Shown piece after piece: positions 8,566 to 18,218 of a stretch of 64,000 nucleotides of DNA. The position numbers and the translations under genes are program-made. Below the pieces are notes generated by a model. That model saw only the letters and a list, made by a program, of their open reading frames with translations, made no database searches and had not been told where the DNA came from. Position 1 is the first letter of the stretch. Every line of letters starts with the position of its first letter. Origin of the DNA: Paeniglutamicibacter psychrophenolicus (GTDB taxonomy: Bacteria > Actinomycetota > Actinomycetes > Actinomycetales > Micrococcaceae); contig NZ_JAUSSH010000004.1 in assembly GCF_030812255.1 (NCBI RefSeq), positions 62,001-126,000 on the forward strand, in the 5' to 3' direction.

Positions 8566-10200
8566 ATGAACGATCCAATCACCCTGAACGGTATTACTTT
8601 GGTCGCTGCCCCCGTCCGCCGGCAGGAACAGATCCTCACCCCCCAGGCGCTGGACTTCTTGGCCCAGCTCCACAAGGCATTCGACGGACGCCGCGCAGAA
8701 CTGATGCAGACCCGCCAGCTGAACCGTGCGCGGATCGCCAACGGCTCGGACCCGAGGTTCCGTCCCGAGACCAAGCACATCCGTGACGACGCCACCTGGC
8801 AGGTTGCCCCCATCGCTCCCGGCCTGGAGGACCGCCGCGTGGAAATCACCGGCCCCACCGACCGCAAGATGACCATCAACGCACTGAACTCCGGCGCCAA
8901 GGTCTGGCTGGCCGACCTCGAGGACTCCTCGACCCCCAGCTGGTCCAACGTCATCAACGGACAGCTGAACCTGCGCTCCGTGCTGGACCGCAACATCGAC
9001 TTCACCTCGCCCGAGGGCAAGGAATACAAGCTGGACGGCGAGAAGCTCACCGACATGCCCACCATCGTGGTTCGCCCGCGTGGCTGGCACCTGCCGGAGA
9101 AGAACCTGCTGGTTGGCGGCAAGCCGGTCTCCGGTGCGTTGGTCGACTTCGGCCTGTACTTCTTCCACAACGCCCAGCGCCTGATCTCCCAGGGCCGCGG
9201 CCCCTACTTCTACCTGCCGAAGATCGAGAACCACCTCGAGGCACGCCTCTGGAACGACGTCTTCATCCTGGCCCAGGACCTGGTGGGCATCCCGCAGGGC
9301 ACCATCCGCGCCACGGTGCTCATCGAGACCATCACCGCGGCCTTCGAGATGGAGGAAATCCTCTACGAGCTGCGCGACCACGCGGCAGGCCTGAACGCCG
9401 GCCGTTGGGACTACATCTTCTCCATCATCAAGAACTTCCGTTCCCGTGGCCCGCGCTTCGTGCTCCCGGACCGCGGCATGGTCACCATGACCGCCCCGTT
9501 CATGCGCTCCTACACCGAGCAGCTGGTCCGTGCCTGCCACCGTCGCGGTGCCATGGCCATCGGCGGCATGGCTGCCTTCATCCCCAACCGCAAGGACGAG
9601 GCCATCAACACCGTGGCCTTCGAGAAGGTCCGTGCCGACAAGACCCGGGAAGCCAACGACGGCTTCGACGGTTCCTGGGTGGCACACCCTGACCTGGTCC
9701 CGGTGGCCCGGGAGGTCTTCGACTCGGTGCTCGGCGACAAGCCGAACCAGCGCGGGAACACCCGTGACGACGTCATCCCCGACGACAAGGAACTGCTGAA
9801 CATCGCCGGCACCGAGGGCAAGATCACCGAGGGCGGCATCCGCAACAACATCGAGGTCGGCATCCGCTACATGGAAGCCTGGCTGCGCGGCAACGGCGCC
9901 GTGGCCATCCACAACCTCATGGAGGACGCCGCCACCGCCGAGATCTCCCGTTCGCAGATCTGGCAATGGATCCAGCAGGCAGCCATCACCGACGAGGGGG
10001 AACTGATTTCCCGCCACTGGGTCGAGGCGCTGACCGAAGAGGAATTCGAGAAGCTCTCCCGCTTCGAAGGCGACCGTTTCGACGACGCCCGCGAGATCTT
10101 CGAGGCTTGCGCCCTGCGTGAGGACTTCCCGACCTTCCTCACCGTCCAGGCATACAACCGCTACCTGCGCGAGGCCAAGGCACTCGAACCGGCAGCCTAG
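8566..10200 (+). CDS. aceB: Malate synthase A
   Basis: This 544-residue enzyme condenses glyoxylate with acetyl-CoA to malate, the second glyoxylate-shunt step. The TIM-barrel signatures are present: TIVVRPRGWHLPEKN (catalytic Arg), PYFYLPKIENHLEAR, ATVLIETITAAFEMEEIL, and the C-terminal cap with NLMEDAATAEISRSQIWQW (catalytic Asp). Length and motifs match the AceB (A) form rather than the ~720-residue GlcB (G) form. The ATG is preceded by GAAGGAG. It is probably transcribed with aceA and from any promoter between them, and a strong terminator follows. Confidence 0.96.
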   Translation: MNDPITLNGITLVAAPVRRQEQILTPQALDFLAQLHKAFDGRRAELMQTRQLNRARIANGSDPRFRPETKHIRDDATWQVAPIAPGLEDRRVEITGPTDRKMTINALNSGAKVWLADLEDSSTPSWSNVINGQLNLRSVLDRNIDFTSPEGKEYKLDGEKLTDMPTIVVRPRGWHLPEKNLLVGGKPVSGALVDFGLYFFHNAQRLISQGRGPYFYLPKIENHLEARLWNDVFILAQDLVGIPQGTIRATVLIETITAAFEMEEILYELRDHAAGLNAGRWDYIFSIIKNFRSRGPRFVLPDRGMVTMTAPFMRSYTEQLVRACHRRGAMAIGGMAAFIPNRKDEAINTVAFEKVRADKTREANDGFDGSWVAHPDLVPVAREVFDSVLGDKPNQRGNTRDDVIPDDKELLNIAGTEGKITEGGIRNNIEVGIRYMEAWLRGNGAVAIHNLMEDAATAEISRSQIWQWIQQAAITDEGELISRHWVEALTEEEFEKLSRFEGDRFDDAREIFEACALREDFPTFLTVQAYNRYLREAKALEPAA

Positions 10201-10287
10201 ATCCGCTGTGGCGGCGGGGGCAGGGGGCAAGCGCAACGACGCGAACACCCCCTGGTCCCCGCCACCAAGCAACAACTAAATAGCCTT

Positions 10288-10335
10288 CGATCGTCCCCAC
10301 CGGCAGAGCTGCCCATGGCGGGGACGATCGTTTTT
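10288..10335 (+). terminator. Rho-independent terminator of aceB
   Basis: A perfect 11-base stem (CGATCGTCCCC at 10288-10298 with GGGGACGATCG at 10320-10330) is followed by TTTTT. It ends the ace unit. Confidence 0.9.
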
Positions 10336-10459
10336 CTGCCCCTGAAATTGTCGATCACTGCCAAAGCCCATGTGTTTTCCTGTGAACTGGCATGATAGAA
10401 GCTGGCGATTTCCTAATTGACCAACTTATTCACTCTAAAAGAAAAACAGGGGCCTCCAC

Positions 10460-11104
10460 GTGGACGATAACAATGCCGATAGTTCGGTCGATGATTCGGT
10501 CCTGAACCGCATTTGTCGCTTTTGCAGCGTCCAGTCATCTGTCTCGGGTAATTTCTGTCCTAATTGTGGGAAGCCTTTTGGCAAGAAAAGCTCACTTTCC
10601 CCCAAAATCATCTGGGGAGCAATTGCTGCGGTTTTAGTGGTGGTCGGAATAGTCCTCGCCATCTTCCTTACCCAACAGGCATCCGCCAAGAACGCCGCGG
10701 AAGAGGCTTTGGCTTCGCAAGTAGCAGCGGCTTCGTCGGCAGCAGCAAGTTCGTCCGCAGCTGCAGCCGCGGCATCCGCGGAACTGGCAGCATCAGCTTC
10801 GGCCGCGGCCGCTTCTGAAGACGTAGAGCGAGCGGTGCGCAAAGTCTACGTTTCAGAACTTGAATCCAGTATCGAAAAAGATGCCAAGACCCGTGTCAAG
10901 AAGGGCACGTTAACCGGCCCGATCAAGCGAGTAAGTTGCACTCCCACAGGCGGGGGATCTCTTGATGACCTCACCAGTCTGACAACCACATTCGAATGCA
11001 TAGCAGTGAACAAGACCAACAAGGACAAAACCGAAAGCGGCTATGTATTCACATCAACCATGAATTGGGACGATGCTTCCTACTCCTGGCACCTGGGACG
11101 ATAG
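10460..11104 (+). CDS. Zinc-ribbon, single-pass membrane protein with Ala/Ser-rich stalk
   Basis: The N-terminus holds CRFCSVQSSVSGNFCPNC, a zinc ribbon of two CxxC knuckles, followed by a basic patch GKPFGKKSS and one membrane helix (about residues 52-72). A 45-residue alanine/serine-rich stalk follows, with repeated ASSAAASSSAA. The C-terminal ~90 residues contain two cysteines (SCTPTGG and FECIAVN) that could form an extracytoplasmic disulphide; this domain resembles small DUF4333-like secreted domains but I do not recognise it with certainty. The GTG start and more A/T-rich flanks set it apart from neighbours. Function unknown. Confidence 0.7.
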   Translation: MDDNNADSSVDDSVLNRICRFCSVQSSVSGNFCPNCGKPFGKKSSLSPKIIWGAIAAVLVVVGIVLAIFLTQQASAKNAAEEALASQVAAASSAAASSSAAAAAASAELAASASAAAASEDVERAVRKVYVSELESSIEKDAKTRVKKGTLTGPIKRVSCTPTGGGSLDDLTSLTTTFECIAVNKTNKDKTESGYVFTSTMNWDDASYSWHLGR

Positions 11105-11299
11105 GCGTTCTCCTTTCTTCGGATTTTTCCCAACGGTGACCGCTTCGCCCGGCCAAAAAGCGACGGCTACCTCACGGGGTTGTCGGCAATGACACCACCC
11201 TCCGCTTCCTCAAATGCCCGAACCCGCCGGGCACGGGGCCGATAATGGCAGGAGGCCCCGATGCGGGACCGAAAGCAGGAAAACCCAAGAAGGAGCCCG

Positions 11300-12511
11300 G
11301 TGAGCCAGCCACACGATCCCCCAGCGAAACTCTTCACCCGGGATTTCCTGCTCGCAGGCCTCGCGAACCTCTTCATTTCCATGGTCTTCTACCTTCTGAT
11401 GACCTCCATGGCGCTCTACGCCGTGGACAGGTTCCAGGCCTCCGACAGCGCAGCCGGCCTGGCCGCCAGCATCTTCGTCATCGGCTCGGTCACCGCCCGG
11501 CTCTTCGCGGGAAAGCTGCTTCAGGTCCTGGGGCGAAAGCGACTGACAGTCATCTCCCTGTGCCTCTTCGTCCTGGCCTCGATGATGTACCTCTTCAGCG
11601 GTACGTTGTGGCTCCTACTGGTGGTGCGCTTTGTCCACGGAATGGCGTTCGGCGCGGGGAACACCGCCATTGCCACCGCGGTCCAATCCATCATCCCGTC
11701 GGCACGGCGCAGCGAGGGAACCGGGTACTTCGGCCTCTCCACCACACTGTCCACGGCCGTGGGCCCGTTCCTGGCCGTGCTCTTGGCCGCAAACGGCAAC
11801 TACACCTCGGTCTTCGTGTTCTGCTCGATTTCCTCTGCGGCGGCACTGCTCATCTGCCTGTTGATCCGCATGCCGGAGCCTCGGCCGACCACCGAGAGGC
11901 ACGTGTCGCATGTGCGTCGCGGAAGCTTCATCCGTTCCATCGTCAGCCCGGCGGCCCTGCCGATTTCCCTGGTGATCCTGGTCTGCGGCGTTGCCTATTC
12001 GGGCATCATTTCCTTCCTGGCCCCATTCCTGATTTCGAGCTCGATGGCCGAGGCCGCGAGTTGGTTCTTCGTCGTTTACGCGATCACCGTGTTGGTTTCC
12101 CGGCTCTTTGCCGGGCGCATCCAGGACAGGCGGGGCGACAACGCCATCATGTATCCGCTGCTGGTCATCTTCGCCCTGGGCATGGCGGCGCTGGCCTTCG
12201 ATCCCAGCAACCTGAGCGTCGTCTCGGCCGCCGCGTTGACCGGCCTCGGCTTCGGCGCGCTGATGCCCTGCGCGCAGGCCATTGCCGTGAACGCGGTGTC
12301 TCCGGCCGAGCTGGGCATTGCCACCTCCACGTTCTTCCTCATGCTGGATGTCGGGATCGGCTTCGGTCCGGTGGCACTGGGCCTGGTCATCCCCCACCTG
12401 GGATACACCGGCATGTTCGGTGCCTTGACGGTGCTTTCGGTCCTGGGCATCGGCATGTACTTCCAAGTCCACGGCCGCCACGCGCGCGGGTCCCGGGGGA
12501 ACGCCGTCTAG
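11300..12511 (+). CDS. MFS transporter (drug/metabolite efflux type)
   Basis: The 403-residue protein has 12 predicted membrane helices. The helix 2-3 loop has ARLFAGKLLQVLGRKRL, the family motif A variant, and the helix 8-9 equivalent has SRLFAGRIQDRRGDNA. These point to a proton-driven exporter of the YfmO/arabinose-efflux (COG2814) kind. The GTG at 11300 is favoured because AAGGAG lies immediately before it, while the ATG at 11261 lacks one. The stop codon touches the stop of the convergent DUF1275 gene with no spacer. Substrate unknown. Confidence 0.85.
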   Translation: MSQPHDPPAKLFTRDFLLAGLANLFISMVFYLLMTSMALYAVDRFQASDSAAGLAASIFVIGSVTARLFAGKLLQVLGRKRLTVISLCLFVLASMMYLFSGTLWLLLVVRFVHGMAFGAGNTAIATAVQSIIPSARRSEGTGYFGLSTTLSTAVGPFLAVLLAANGNYTSVFVFCSISSAAALLICLLIRMPEPRPTTERHVSHVRRGSFIRSIVSPAALPISLVILVCGVAYSGIISFLAPFLISSSMAEAASWFFVVYAITVLVSRLFAGRIQDRRGDNAIMYPLLVIFALGMAALAFDPSNLSVVSAAALTGLGFGALMPCAQAIAVNAVSPAELGIATSTFFLMLDVGIGFGPVALGLVIPHLGYTGMFGALTVLSVLGIGMYFQVHGRHARGSRGNAV

Positions 12512-13180
12512 TCACCGGCGGATGCGGAAAATCCGCCCCGGGCTGTCGCGCACGAACGCGACGATCGTCCACACCACCAACGCCAGCGCGGCTGCCCACA
12601 GGATCAGCAGCCCCACCTGCAGGTAGAGGAATGCCCCGACGAAGGAACCCAGCGTGATCATGGCCCAGAGCGCGCCGTAGGGCAGCCACGCCCACTTGGG
12701 GCCGCCGACCAGTGCCGCAGCCAGGTGCTGCCCCATCTTCACCAGGGCCCCGGTCATGTATGTCAATCCCACGCTGACTTCGCCGCGGCGCGTGTAGGTC
12801 GCGTTGATCGCCCCCATGGACATGGCCATCAAGACCGCTGTCCATACGGCATGGAGCGATCCGAACGTGGTCAAGGCCGCGGCCAGCAGGAAGACCGACG
12901 ACACCGAGAGCACCGCTCCGCGCCGGTGCACCGAAGGCACCTGGCTGGCCAGGGTTGCCGCGGCCACGCCCAGCACGAAGCTGGCCACCAGCCCGATGGC
13001 CAACGCCCACTCGAAGTAGTTTCCTTCGGCGAGTCCAGCGCTGGAACGCGTCGAGTTCCCGCTCATGAACGAGACAAAGTATCCCCCGAAGTGGATGAAT
13101 GCCACGCCATCCACGAATCCGGCAATTGCGGTTAGTCCACTGGCATAGGCGACTCCCCGCCATCCCAAAGACCGCGCCAC
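12512..13180 (-). CDS. DUF1275 (YoaK-family) membrane protein
   Basis: The product (222 residues) has six to seven helices and the family signatures GLTAIAGFVDGVAFIHFGG, FVSFMSGNSTR and MGAINATYTRRGEVSVGLTY, followed by TGALVKMGQHL. DUF1275/YoaK proteins are integral membrane proteins of unknown function. The GTG at 13180 is chosen because GAGGAGA lies six bases upstream, overlapping an in-frame ATG at 13195 that itself has no ribosome site. It is convergent with the MFS gene and divergent from the downstream permease. Confidence 0.85.
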   Translation of the reverse strand: MARSLGWRGVAYASGLTAIAGFVDGVAFIHFGGYFVSFMSGNSTRSSAGLAEGNYFEWALAIGLVASFVLGVAAATLASQVPSVHRRGAVLSVSSVFLLAAALTTFGSLHAVWTAVLMAMSMGAINATYTRRGEVSVGLTYMTGALVKMGQHLAAALVGGPKWAWLPYGALWAMITLGSFVGAFLYLQVGLLILWAAALALVVWTIVAFVRDSPGRIFRIRR

Positions 13181-13463
13181 GTGTATTCTCCTCATCCGTG
13201 CCCCGGCGCAAAGCAACGCTCCGGGCTGGGGCACCCTCAAAATCATGGGTCCGGCGTGCGCGCAATATCGCTTCCGGCTCCCACCCAGTCTATTGACCAG
13301 CCCAAACCGGGCCGCCTCGACGCACTCAGGCCGCGTTTCCAGGTTTTTCGCCGCCCCACGGGCACGCCGGACTGCGGGGTGATCCACGCCACCGAACCAC
13401 TACCGATTCGGGTTGCCCACTTATCATTGGATAAGCCCCCTTTCCAACCGAAGGTTTATTTCC

Positions 13464-14885
13464 GTGCCCCAAATTGCCCAGGCGCTTGCCCGCGGCCTGA
13501 ATGTCCGCCACGTCCGATTCATGGCCCTTGGCTCGGCCATCGGCACCGGATTGTTCTATGGTTCCGCATCCGCCATCCAGGCCGCCGGACCGGCGGTCCT
13601 GCTGGCCTACATGATCGGCGGCGCCGCCGTCTTCATGGTGATGCGGGCATTGGGCGAGATGGCGGTGCGGCACCCGGTCTCCGGGTCCTTCGGCCAATAT
13701 GCCTCCAAGTACCTGGGCCCGTTCGCGGGGTTCATCACCGGCTGGACCTTTGCCTTCGAGATGGCGATCGTGGCTATCGCAGACGTCACTGCGTTCGGCA
13801 TCTACATGGGCTTCTGGTTCCCGGATGTGCCGCGTTGGATCTGGATCCTGGCCGTGGTCTTCTTCATAGCCGCGCTGAACATGATGAAGGTCAAGGTCTT
13901 TGGCGAGACAGAGTTCTGGCTCTCGCTGATCAAGGTCTCCGCCATCATCGCGATGATCGCCGGAGGTGTGCTGATTGTGCTCTTCGGCTTCGGGCTGCCC
14001 GCCGAGGCAAACCCCGGGATCGGCACCCTGCTTGCAGCCGGAGGGTTCTTCCCCAACGGCTTCTGGGGCCTGCTGGCCTCTTTCTCGATCGTGATGTTTG
14101 CCTTTGGCGGCATCGAGACCATCGGCATCACCGCCGGCGAGGCCGAGAACCCCAAGTCCGTGGTGCCCAAGGCCATCAACACCGTCCCGGTGCGCATCCT
14201 GCTCTTCTACGTCTGCACCCTGGGCGTGCTGATGATGATCTACCCCTGGAACCAGGTTGGCTCGGAGGGCAGCCCGTTCGTGCAGATCTTCGATTCCCTG
14301 GGCATTCCCGCGGCGGCACATATCCTCAACGCCGTCGTGATCACCGCCGCGATCTCGGCCATCAACTCCGATATCTTCGGGGCCGGGCGCATGATGTTCG
14401 GGCTGGCCCAGCAGGGCCACGCCCCGGCATCCTTCGCCAAGATCTCCCGCAACGGGGTGCCGTGGATGACCGTGCTGACCATGGGCATTGTGCTGCTGGC
14501 CGGCGTGGTGCTCAACGCACTGCTGCCCGAGTCGCTGTTCCTGATCATCGCCTCGATCGCGACCTTCGCAACCGTCTGGGTGTGGGTCATGATCCTGCTC
14601 TCGCACATCGCGATGAAACGGGCCATCAGGCGCGAGGGGTTGCCTGCCTCGGAGTTCCCTTCTCCCTGGTGGCCGGCCGCGTCCTACGTGGCGTTGGGCT
14701 TCATGGGCTTTGTGATCGTGCTGCTGGGCATCATGCCCGCCACCCGTGTGGCCCTGGTCGTGGGCACCGTGTGGATCGCATTCCTCTTCGTCGCCTACAA
14801 GGCGTGGGTCCGCGGCAAGGGCCATGAGCGTGCCGAACTCGTCGACGAAACCGGTCGCGAATACGTGTCGGCTGACTCGCACTAA
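13464..14885 (+). CDS. APC-family amino-acid permease (ProY/GABA-permease-like)
   Basis: This 473-residue protein has 12 membrane helices. The first begins [20 protein letters not shown], the G-S-A-I-G-T-G substrate-binding break of amino-acid permeases, and helix 6 has [39 protein letters not shown] matches the same position lost in the decayed permease at 2145-2830. It should import an amino acid with protons; proline, histidine or GABA are the usual substrates of nearest relatives, and the choice is open. A GTG start at 13464 has AAGG nine bases upstream, better placed than the ATG at 13413. Confidence 0.88.
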   Translation: MPQIAQALARGLNVRHVRFMALGSAIGTGLFYGSASAIQAAGPAVLLAYMIGGAAVFMVMRALGEMAVRHPVSGSFGQYASKYLGPFAGFITGWTFAFEMAIVAIADVTAFGIYMGFWFPDVPRWIWILAVVFFIAALNMMKVKVFGETEFWLSLIKVSAIIAMIAGGVLIVLFGFGLPAEANPGIGTLLAAGGFFPNGFWGLLASFSIVMFAFGGIETIGITAGEAENPKSVVPKAINTVPVRILLFYVCTLGVLMMIYPWNQVGSEGSPFVQIFDSLGIPAAAHILNAVVITAAISAINSDIFGAGRMMFGLAQQGHAPASFAKISRNGVPWMTVLTMGIVLLAGVVLNALLPESLFLIIASIATFATVWVWVMILLSHIAMKRAIRREGLPASEFPSPWWPAASYVALGFMGFVIVLLGIMPATRVALVVGTVWIAFLFVAYKAWVRGKGHERAELVDETGREYVSADSH

Positions 14886-14912
14886 CGGAAAGGGCTTCCC
14901 GGTTGCCTTGGC

Positions 14913-14948
14913 GGCCCCCCGGACGCTCAATGAGTGGTCCCGGGGGCC
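14913..14948 (+). terminator. Terminator-like hairpin after the permease
   Basis: A 12-base stem with one mismatch (14913-14924 with 14937-14948) encloses a 12-base loop. Only a weak T-rich stretch (ATTTT) follows about 9 bases later. It probably ends the permease transcript. Confidence 0.6.
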
Positions 14949-15177
14949 CTCATGCATTTTGGCGATCCATTCCGCCAGGGGAGTTCTATTCGCGCACCTG
15001 CATTTCCGGCCGGGCGGCAGCCAATCCGCGAATCTCCCGGGCCCGGGATTCCGAAGCCAGCCTCGCTTCCGATAGTGCCAGCGGCATCCAGCGCCGATCG
15101 GGGGTTGGTGACGAATACCCCTCTGTGGCCCGAGCGTTGCGGGGAATACGCTCCCCGGCTCGGCTGTTGCCCCAGAC

Positions 15178-15900
15178 ATGACTGAAACCCGCTTGAGCGT
15201 TGACATTTATTCCGACATTGCCTGCCCCTGGTGCTTCATTGGCAAGCGCCGATTCGAGAAGGCCGTTGCGGCTCTTCCCTTTGGGAACAAGGTCGACGTG
15301 AAATGGCATGCGTTCCAATTGGATCCCTCGTTGCCCGACCACTACGAAGGCAGCGAAGTGGACTACCTGGTCAAGGCCAAGGGCCTGCCCGCCGAGCAGG
15401 TCGCCGGGATGCTTGAGCATGTCACCGCCCAGGCCGCCGGGGAGGGCCTGGACTACGACTTCGAGGCATTGCGTCCGGCCAACTCCTTCACCGCCTTGCG
15501 CCTGCTGGCCCTGGCCAAGGAACGCAACCTCGGCAACGAGATGAAGGAAGCCCTGCTTTCGGCCCATTTCGAGAAGGGAGTGGACACAGGCAGCCGCGCG
15601 GCGCTCCAGGGCATTGCCGATTCCGTGGGCCTCGACCCGGCGGAATCAGCCGAGGTGCTCGCCGGGGACAAGTACGCCGATTCGGTGCGGGCCGATGGTC
15701 TGCGCGCCCGCGAGCTGGGTGTCAGTGGAGTGCCGTTCTTCGTCCTGGAGGACAAGTACGGGATTTCCGGTGCCCAACCATCGGAGGTCTTTGAGCAGGC
15801 CCTGAACCAGGTCTGGAAGGAAATCGGAGGCGAGTCCCTGCAGATGCTCGGCACACCCTCACCCGACGGTGAGGCGTGCGGTCCCGAGGGCTGCAACTAA
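15178..15900 (+). CDS. DsbA-family (FrnE-like) thiol oxidoreductase
   Basis: The 240-residue protein has the thioredoxin-fold active site CPWC at residues 16-19 (SDIACPWCFIGKRRF) and the cis-proline loop GVSGVPFFVLEDKYGISGAQ near residue 190. There is no signal peptide, so it is the cytoplasmic FrnE type, linked in other bacteria to oxidative-stress tolerance and disulphide isomerisation. A terminal CGPEGCN is common in actinobacterial relatives. It converges on the LytR_C gene, the two stop codons overlapping at 15897-15900. Confidence 0.9.
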   Translation: MTETRLSVDIYSDIACPWCFIGKRRFEKAVAALPFGNKVDVKWHAFQLDPSLPDHYEGSEVDYLVKAKGLPAEQVAGMLEHVTAQAAGEGLDYDFEALRPANSFTALRLLALAKERNLGNEMKEALLSAHFEKGVDTGSRAALQGIADSVGLDPAESAEVLAGDKYADSVRADGLRARELGVSGVPFFVLEDKYGISGAQPSEVFEQALNQVWKEIGGESLQMLGTPSPDGEACGPEGCN

Positions 15901-16601
15901 TCCCCCTGGTTGTCCTTCTGCTCCGTCGACGGTTCCGGTTTTTTCGGGGCCGTCGACGTCTTTGCATCGTCCTTCGGCTTCGGCGGGGTGCACCCAAGCT
16001 TCCCGGGCTTCTTGTTGACCGACTTTTCCTTGACCAGGTCCTTGTACTTGGTGCCAACAACCAAGTCAACGGTCGTCCCCGGGCGCTTGGGATCGTAGAC
16101 GTAGGTCAGGTCCTTGATGTTCCGCTGCACCGTCATGGCCTGGGCGTAGCCGTCGGGCCCGGAGGTCACGGCGCCCACCACCTCGACATTGGACAGGCGC
16201 GCATTGCCCACGTCCCCGACCTTGAATCCGCGTTTCTTCAGCTTCGTTGCCGTGGCACCGGCCAAGCCGGAAACCTGCGTGGCGTTCATGACGTTGACCT
16301 TCATCTTGCCCGGGTCGACATAATTGAACTTCGTGGTGGGGCAGGCCTCGCTCACCGCAACCGGGGCCTCGGCAACCGGCTTGGGCTCCAGCGCATCGAT
16401 GATCAGCGACCGGGTGTTGACCATGTAGGCCAGGACCAGGGATGCGATCAGGACCAGCAGGATGAACGTGAGGATGATTCCGTGGCGGATGGTGCGCCGC
16501 TTCTTGATCCTGGCATCCGTGGTGAACTCGGGACTCGCCAACTGGTCTTCGGAGATGATTCGGTGGCCGTGCCAATCATTTGGATCGGTGTTCCGCGCCA
16601 A
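15897..16601 (-). CDS. LytR C-terminal domain (LytR_C) membrane protein
   Basis: A cytoplasmic tail (DWHGHRIISEDQL, then a basic patch RIKKRR) precedes one membrane helix (LTFILLVLIASLVLAYMV). The extracytoplasmic part holds a LytR_C domain: MKVNVMNATQVSGLAGATA, TKLKKRGFKVGDVGNA and YAQAMTVQRNIKDLTYVYD, and a lysine/proline-rich tail. LytR_C domains accompany LytR-CpsA-Psr cell-wall ligases, but that catalytic domain is missing here. The TTG at 16601, eight bases after the stop of the upstream gene and next to AGGGGAG, is the likely start; this implies translational coupling. Confidence 0.8.
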   Translation of the reverse strand: MARNTDPNDWHGHRIISEDQLASPEFTTDARIKKRRTIRHGIILTFILLVLIASLVLAYMVNTRSLIIDALEPKPVAEAPVAVSEACPTTKFNYVDPGKMKVNVMNATQVSGLAGATATKLKKRGFKVGDVGNARLSNVEVVGAVTSGPDGYAQAMTVQRNIKDLTYVYDPKRPGTTVDLVVGTKYKDLVKEKSVNKKPGKLGCTPPKPKDDAKTSTAPKKPEPSTEQKDNQGD

Positions 16602-16609
16602 GGTCTCCC

Positions 16610-16909
16610 CTAGTCTTCCAGCACCAGCACGCGGGCGTGCAGGATCGAACGTTGGTGCAGGGCCGTGCGGACGGCGCGGTGCAGTCCGTCTTCCAGGTAG
16701 CGGGTGCCCTTCCACTGCACGACATGCGGGAACAGGTCCCCGAAGAATGTGGAGTCCTCGGCCAGCAACGCGGCCAGGTCCAAGGTGCTCTTGGTGGTCA
16801 CCAACTCGTCAAGTCGCACCTGCATGGGCGCAACGGAAGACCAGTCCTTCGGGGTGAGGTAGCCGTGTTCCGGGTATGGGCGCGAATCGCCGACAGATTT
16901 GAAGATCAC
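16610..16909 (-). CDS. Small ParB/Srx-like protein coupled to LytR_C gene
   Basis: The 99-residue protein runs MIFKSVGDSRPYPEHGY, VRLDELVTTKSTLDLAALL, HVVQWKGTRYLEDGLHRAV and ends in RILHARVLVLED-like sequence. The order of a 'V-x-L-D-E-L' strand/helix start, then a D-G-x-H-R motif followed by a helix, mimics the ParB/sulfiredoxin-like nucleotide-binding fold, where DGxHR contacts phosphate. This is inference from motif order. The gene is commonly seen in Micrococcales directly ahead of the LytR_C gene, as here, with the ribosome site of that gene overlapping this one's stop. Confidence 0.7.
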   Translation of the reverse strand: MIFKSVGDSRPYPEHGYLTPKDWSSVAPMQVRLDELVTTKSTLDLAALLAEDSTFFGDLFPHVVQWKGTRYLEDGLHRAVRTALHQRSILHARVLVLED

Positions 16910-17089
16910 TTGACCAGCTTAGGAAACTTCTGGCGACAATTGGGCCGATCGACGGTTTTTTGTGCGAGTCGCGGATTTCATAGGCGGTTTAACAGCCCGA
17001 GTCAAGGGTCCCGACGCATGGATTCACACTACGGAACGGGACGTAACCTGCGCTGTCACAAACCAGCCGACCGGGTGCATTCTTGATTC

Positions 17090-18115
17090 ATGAGTACAGT
17101 TCTCACCACCGTTCCGGTCCTAGACATGTCTACCGCACGTCGCGCCGATGGCAGTTTTGATGAAGGTTTCATTACGGCCCTGCGCGACGCCGCCCACCGC
17201 GTGGGCTTCTTCCAGATCACCGGCTTCGGCGCCGGCGAAGGCACGACGCAGAACTTGCTCAAGACCCTGGCCGAGTTCTTCGCCCTGCCCGTCGAGCAGA
17301 AGCTGGAACTGGACAACCGCACCTCGGCACAGTTCCGCGGCTACACCCGACTGGGTGCCGAAATCACCCGCGGCCGTGCCGATTCGCGTGAACAAATCGA
17401 CTACGGGCCCGAGCGCGAGGTCCTCGCCGAAGTGCCGGCCGATGCGCCCTACCTGAACCTGCAGGGGCCGAACCAGTGGCCTGCCGGGTTCCCGAAGCTT
17501 GAAACCGTCGCCATGGAATGGGCAACGCTGATGAACCGCGTCGGTGCCGAGCTGCTCTCCGCACTGGCCGTCGGCCTGGGCCTGCCCCAGGAATACTTCG
17601 ACGAGCCCTTCGCCGAGACCCCGGCCTGGATGGGCAAGCTGGTGCATTACGTCGGTGGCGGGATCGTCCCCGGTGCCGGAACCCAGGGCGTCGGCGCGCA
17701 CGCCGACTACGGTTTCATCACCCTGTTGCTGCAGGACGCGGTTGGCGGGCTCCAGGTCCAGCCCTACGGCCAGGACGAGTGGATCGAGGTCGCGCCGATC
17801 GAGGGCGCGCTGGTGGTCAACATCGGCGAAATGCTCGAGGTCGCCACCAACGGCTACCTGATGGCCACCATCCACCGGGTCACCGCTCCACCGGCAGGGG
17901 TGGACCGCTACTCGGTCCCCTTCTTCTACTCCCCGCGCCTGGACTCGGTCATCAACACCGTGCCGCTGCCGGACGAGCTTGCCTCCGAGGCCCGCGGCGT
18001 TTCCGACGACCCGCAGAACCCGATGCTGGCTTCCTACGGCGCCAACGTCCTCAAGGGCTGGCTTCGCGCCCACCCGCAGACCGCCAAGGCGCACTACCCG
18101 AACCTGGTGAAGTAG
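17090..18115 (+). CDS. 2-oxoglutarate/Fe(II)-dependent dioxygenase, isopenicillin-N-synthase family
   Basis: The 341-residue enzyme has the non-haem iron triad His204, Asp206 (GAHADYGF) and His262 (ATIHRVTAP), with the 2-oxoglutarate or substrate clamp RYS at 273-275. The N-terminal domain carries RVGFFQITGFG and YTRLGAEITRGRADSREQID, typical of the IPNS/flavanone-3-hydroxylase-like bacterial group. The substrate is unknown; relatives hydroxylate or cyclise small acids and peptides. It stands alone, with a 180-base upstream region and a sensor kinase 103 bases downstream on the same strand. Confidence 0.9.
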   Translation: MSTVLTTVPVLDMSTARRADGSFDEGFITALRDAAHRVGFFQITGFGAGEGTTQNLLKTLAEFFALPVEQKLELDNRTSAQFRGYTRLGAEITRGRADSREQIDYGPEREVLAEVPADAPYLNLQGPNQWPAGFPKLETVAMEWATLMNRVGAELLSALAVGLGLPQEYFDEPFAETPAWMGKLVHYVGGGIVPGAGTQGVGAHADYGFITLLLQDAVGGLQVQPYGQDEWIEVAPIEGALVVNIGEMLEVATNGYLMATIHRVTAPPAGVDRYSVPFFYSPRLDSVINTVPLPDELASEARGVSDDPQNPMLASYGANVLKGWLRAHPQTAKAHYPNLVK

Positions 18116-18218
18116 ACCTTCCGCATGCGGGCATGCAACGGGTGACTTGGCCGTCCGCATCCTGCGCGGTCTGGCCCCAAGTCCACGGACAGGCTGGGGC
18201 GGAACCTATGCTGTACCT

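Noticed and set aside
7007-10275. Long minus-strand frames (508 and 615 codons) across aceA and aceB
   Set aside because: They are antisense frames kept open by high GC; the plus strand encodes well-conserved isocitrate lyase and malate synthase.
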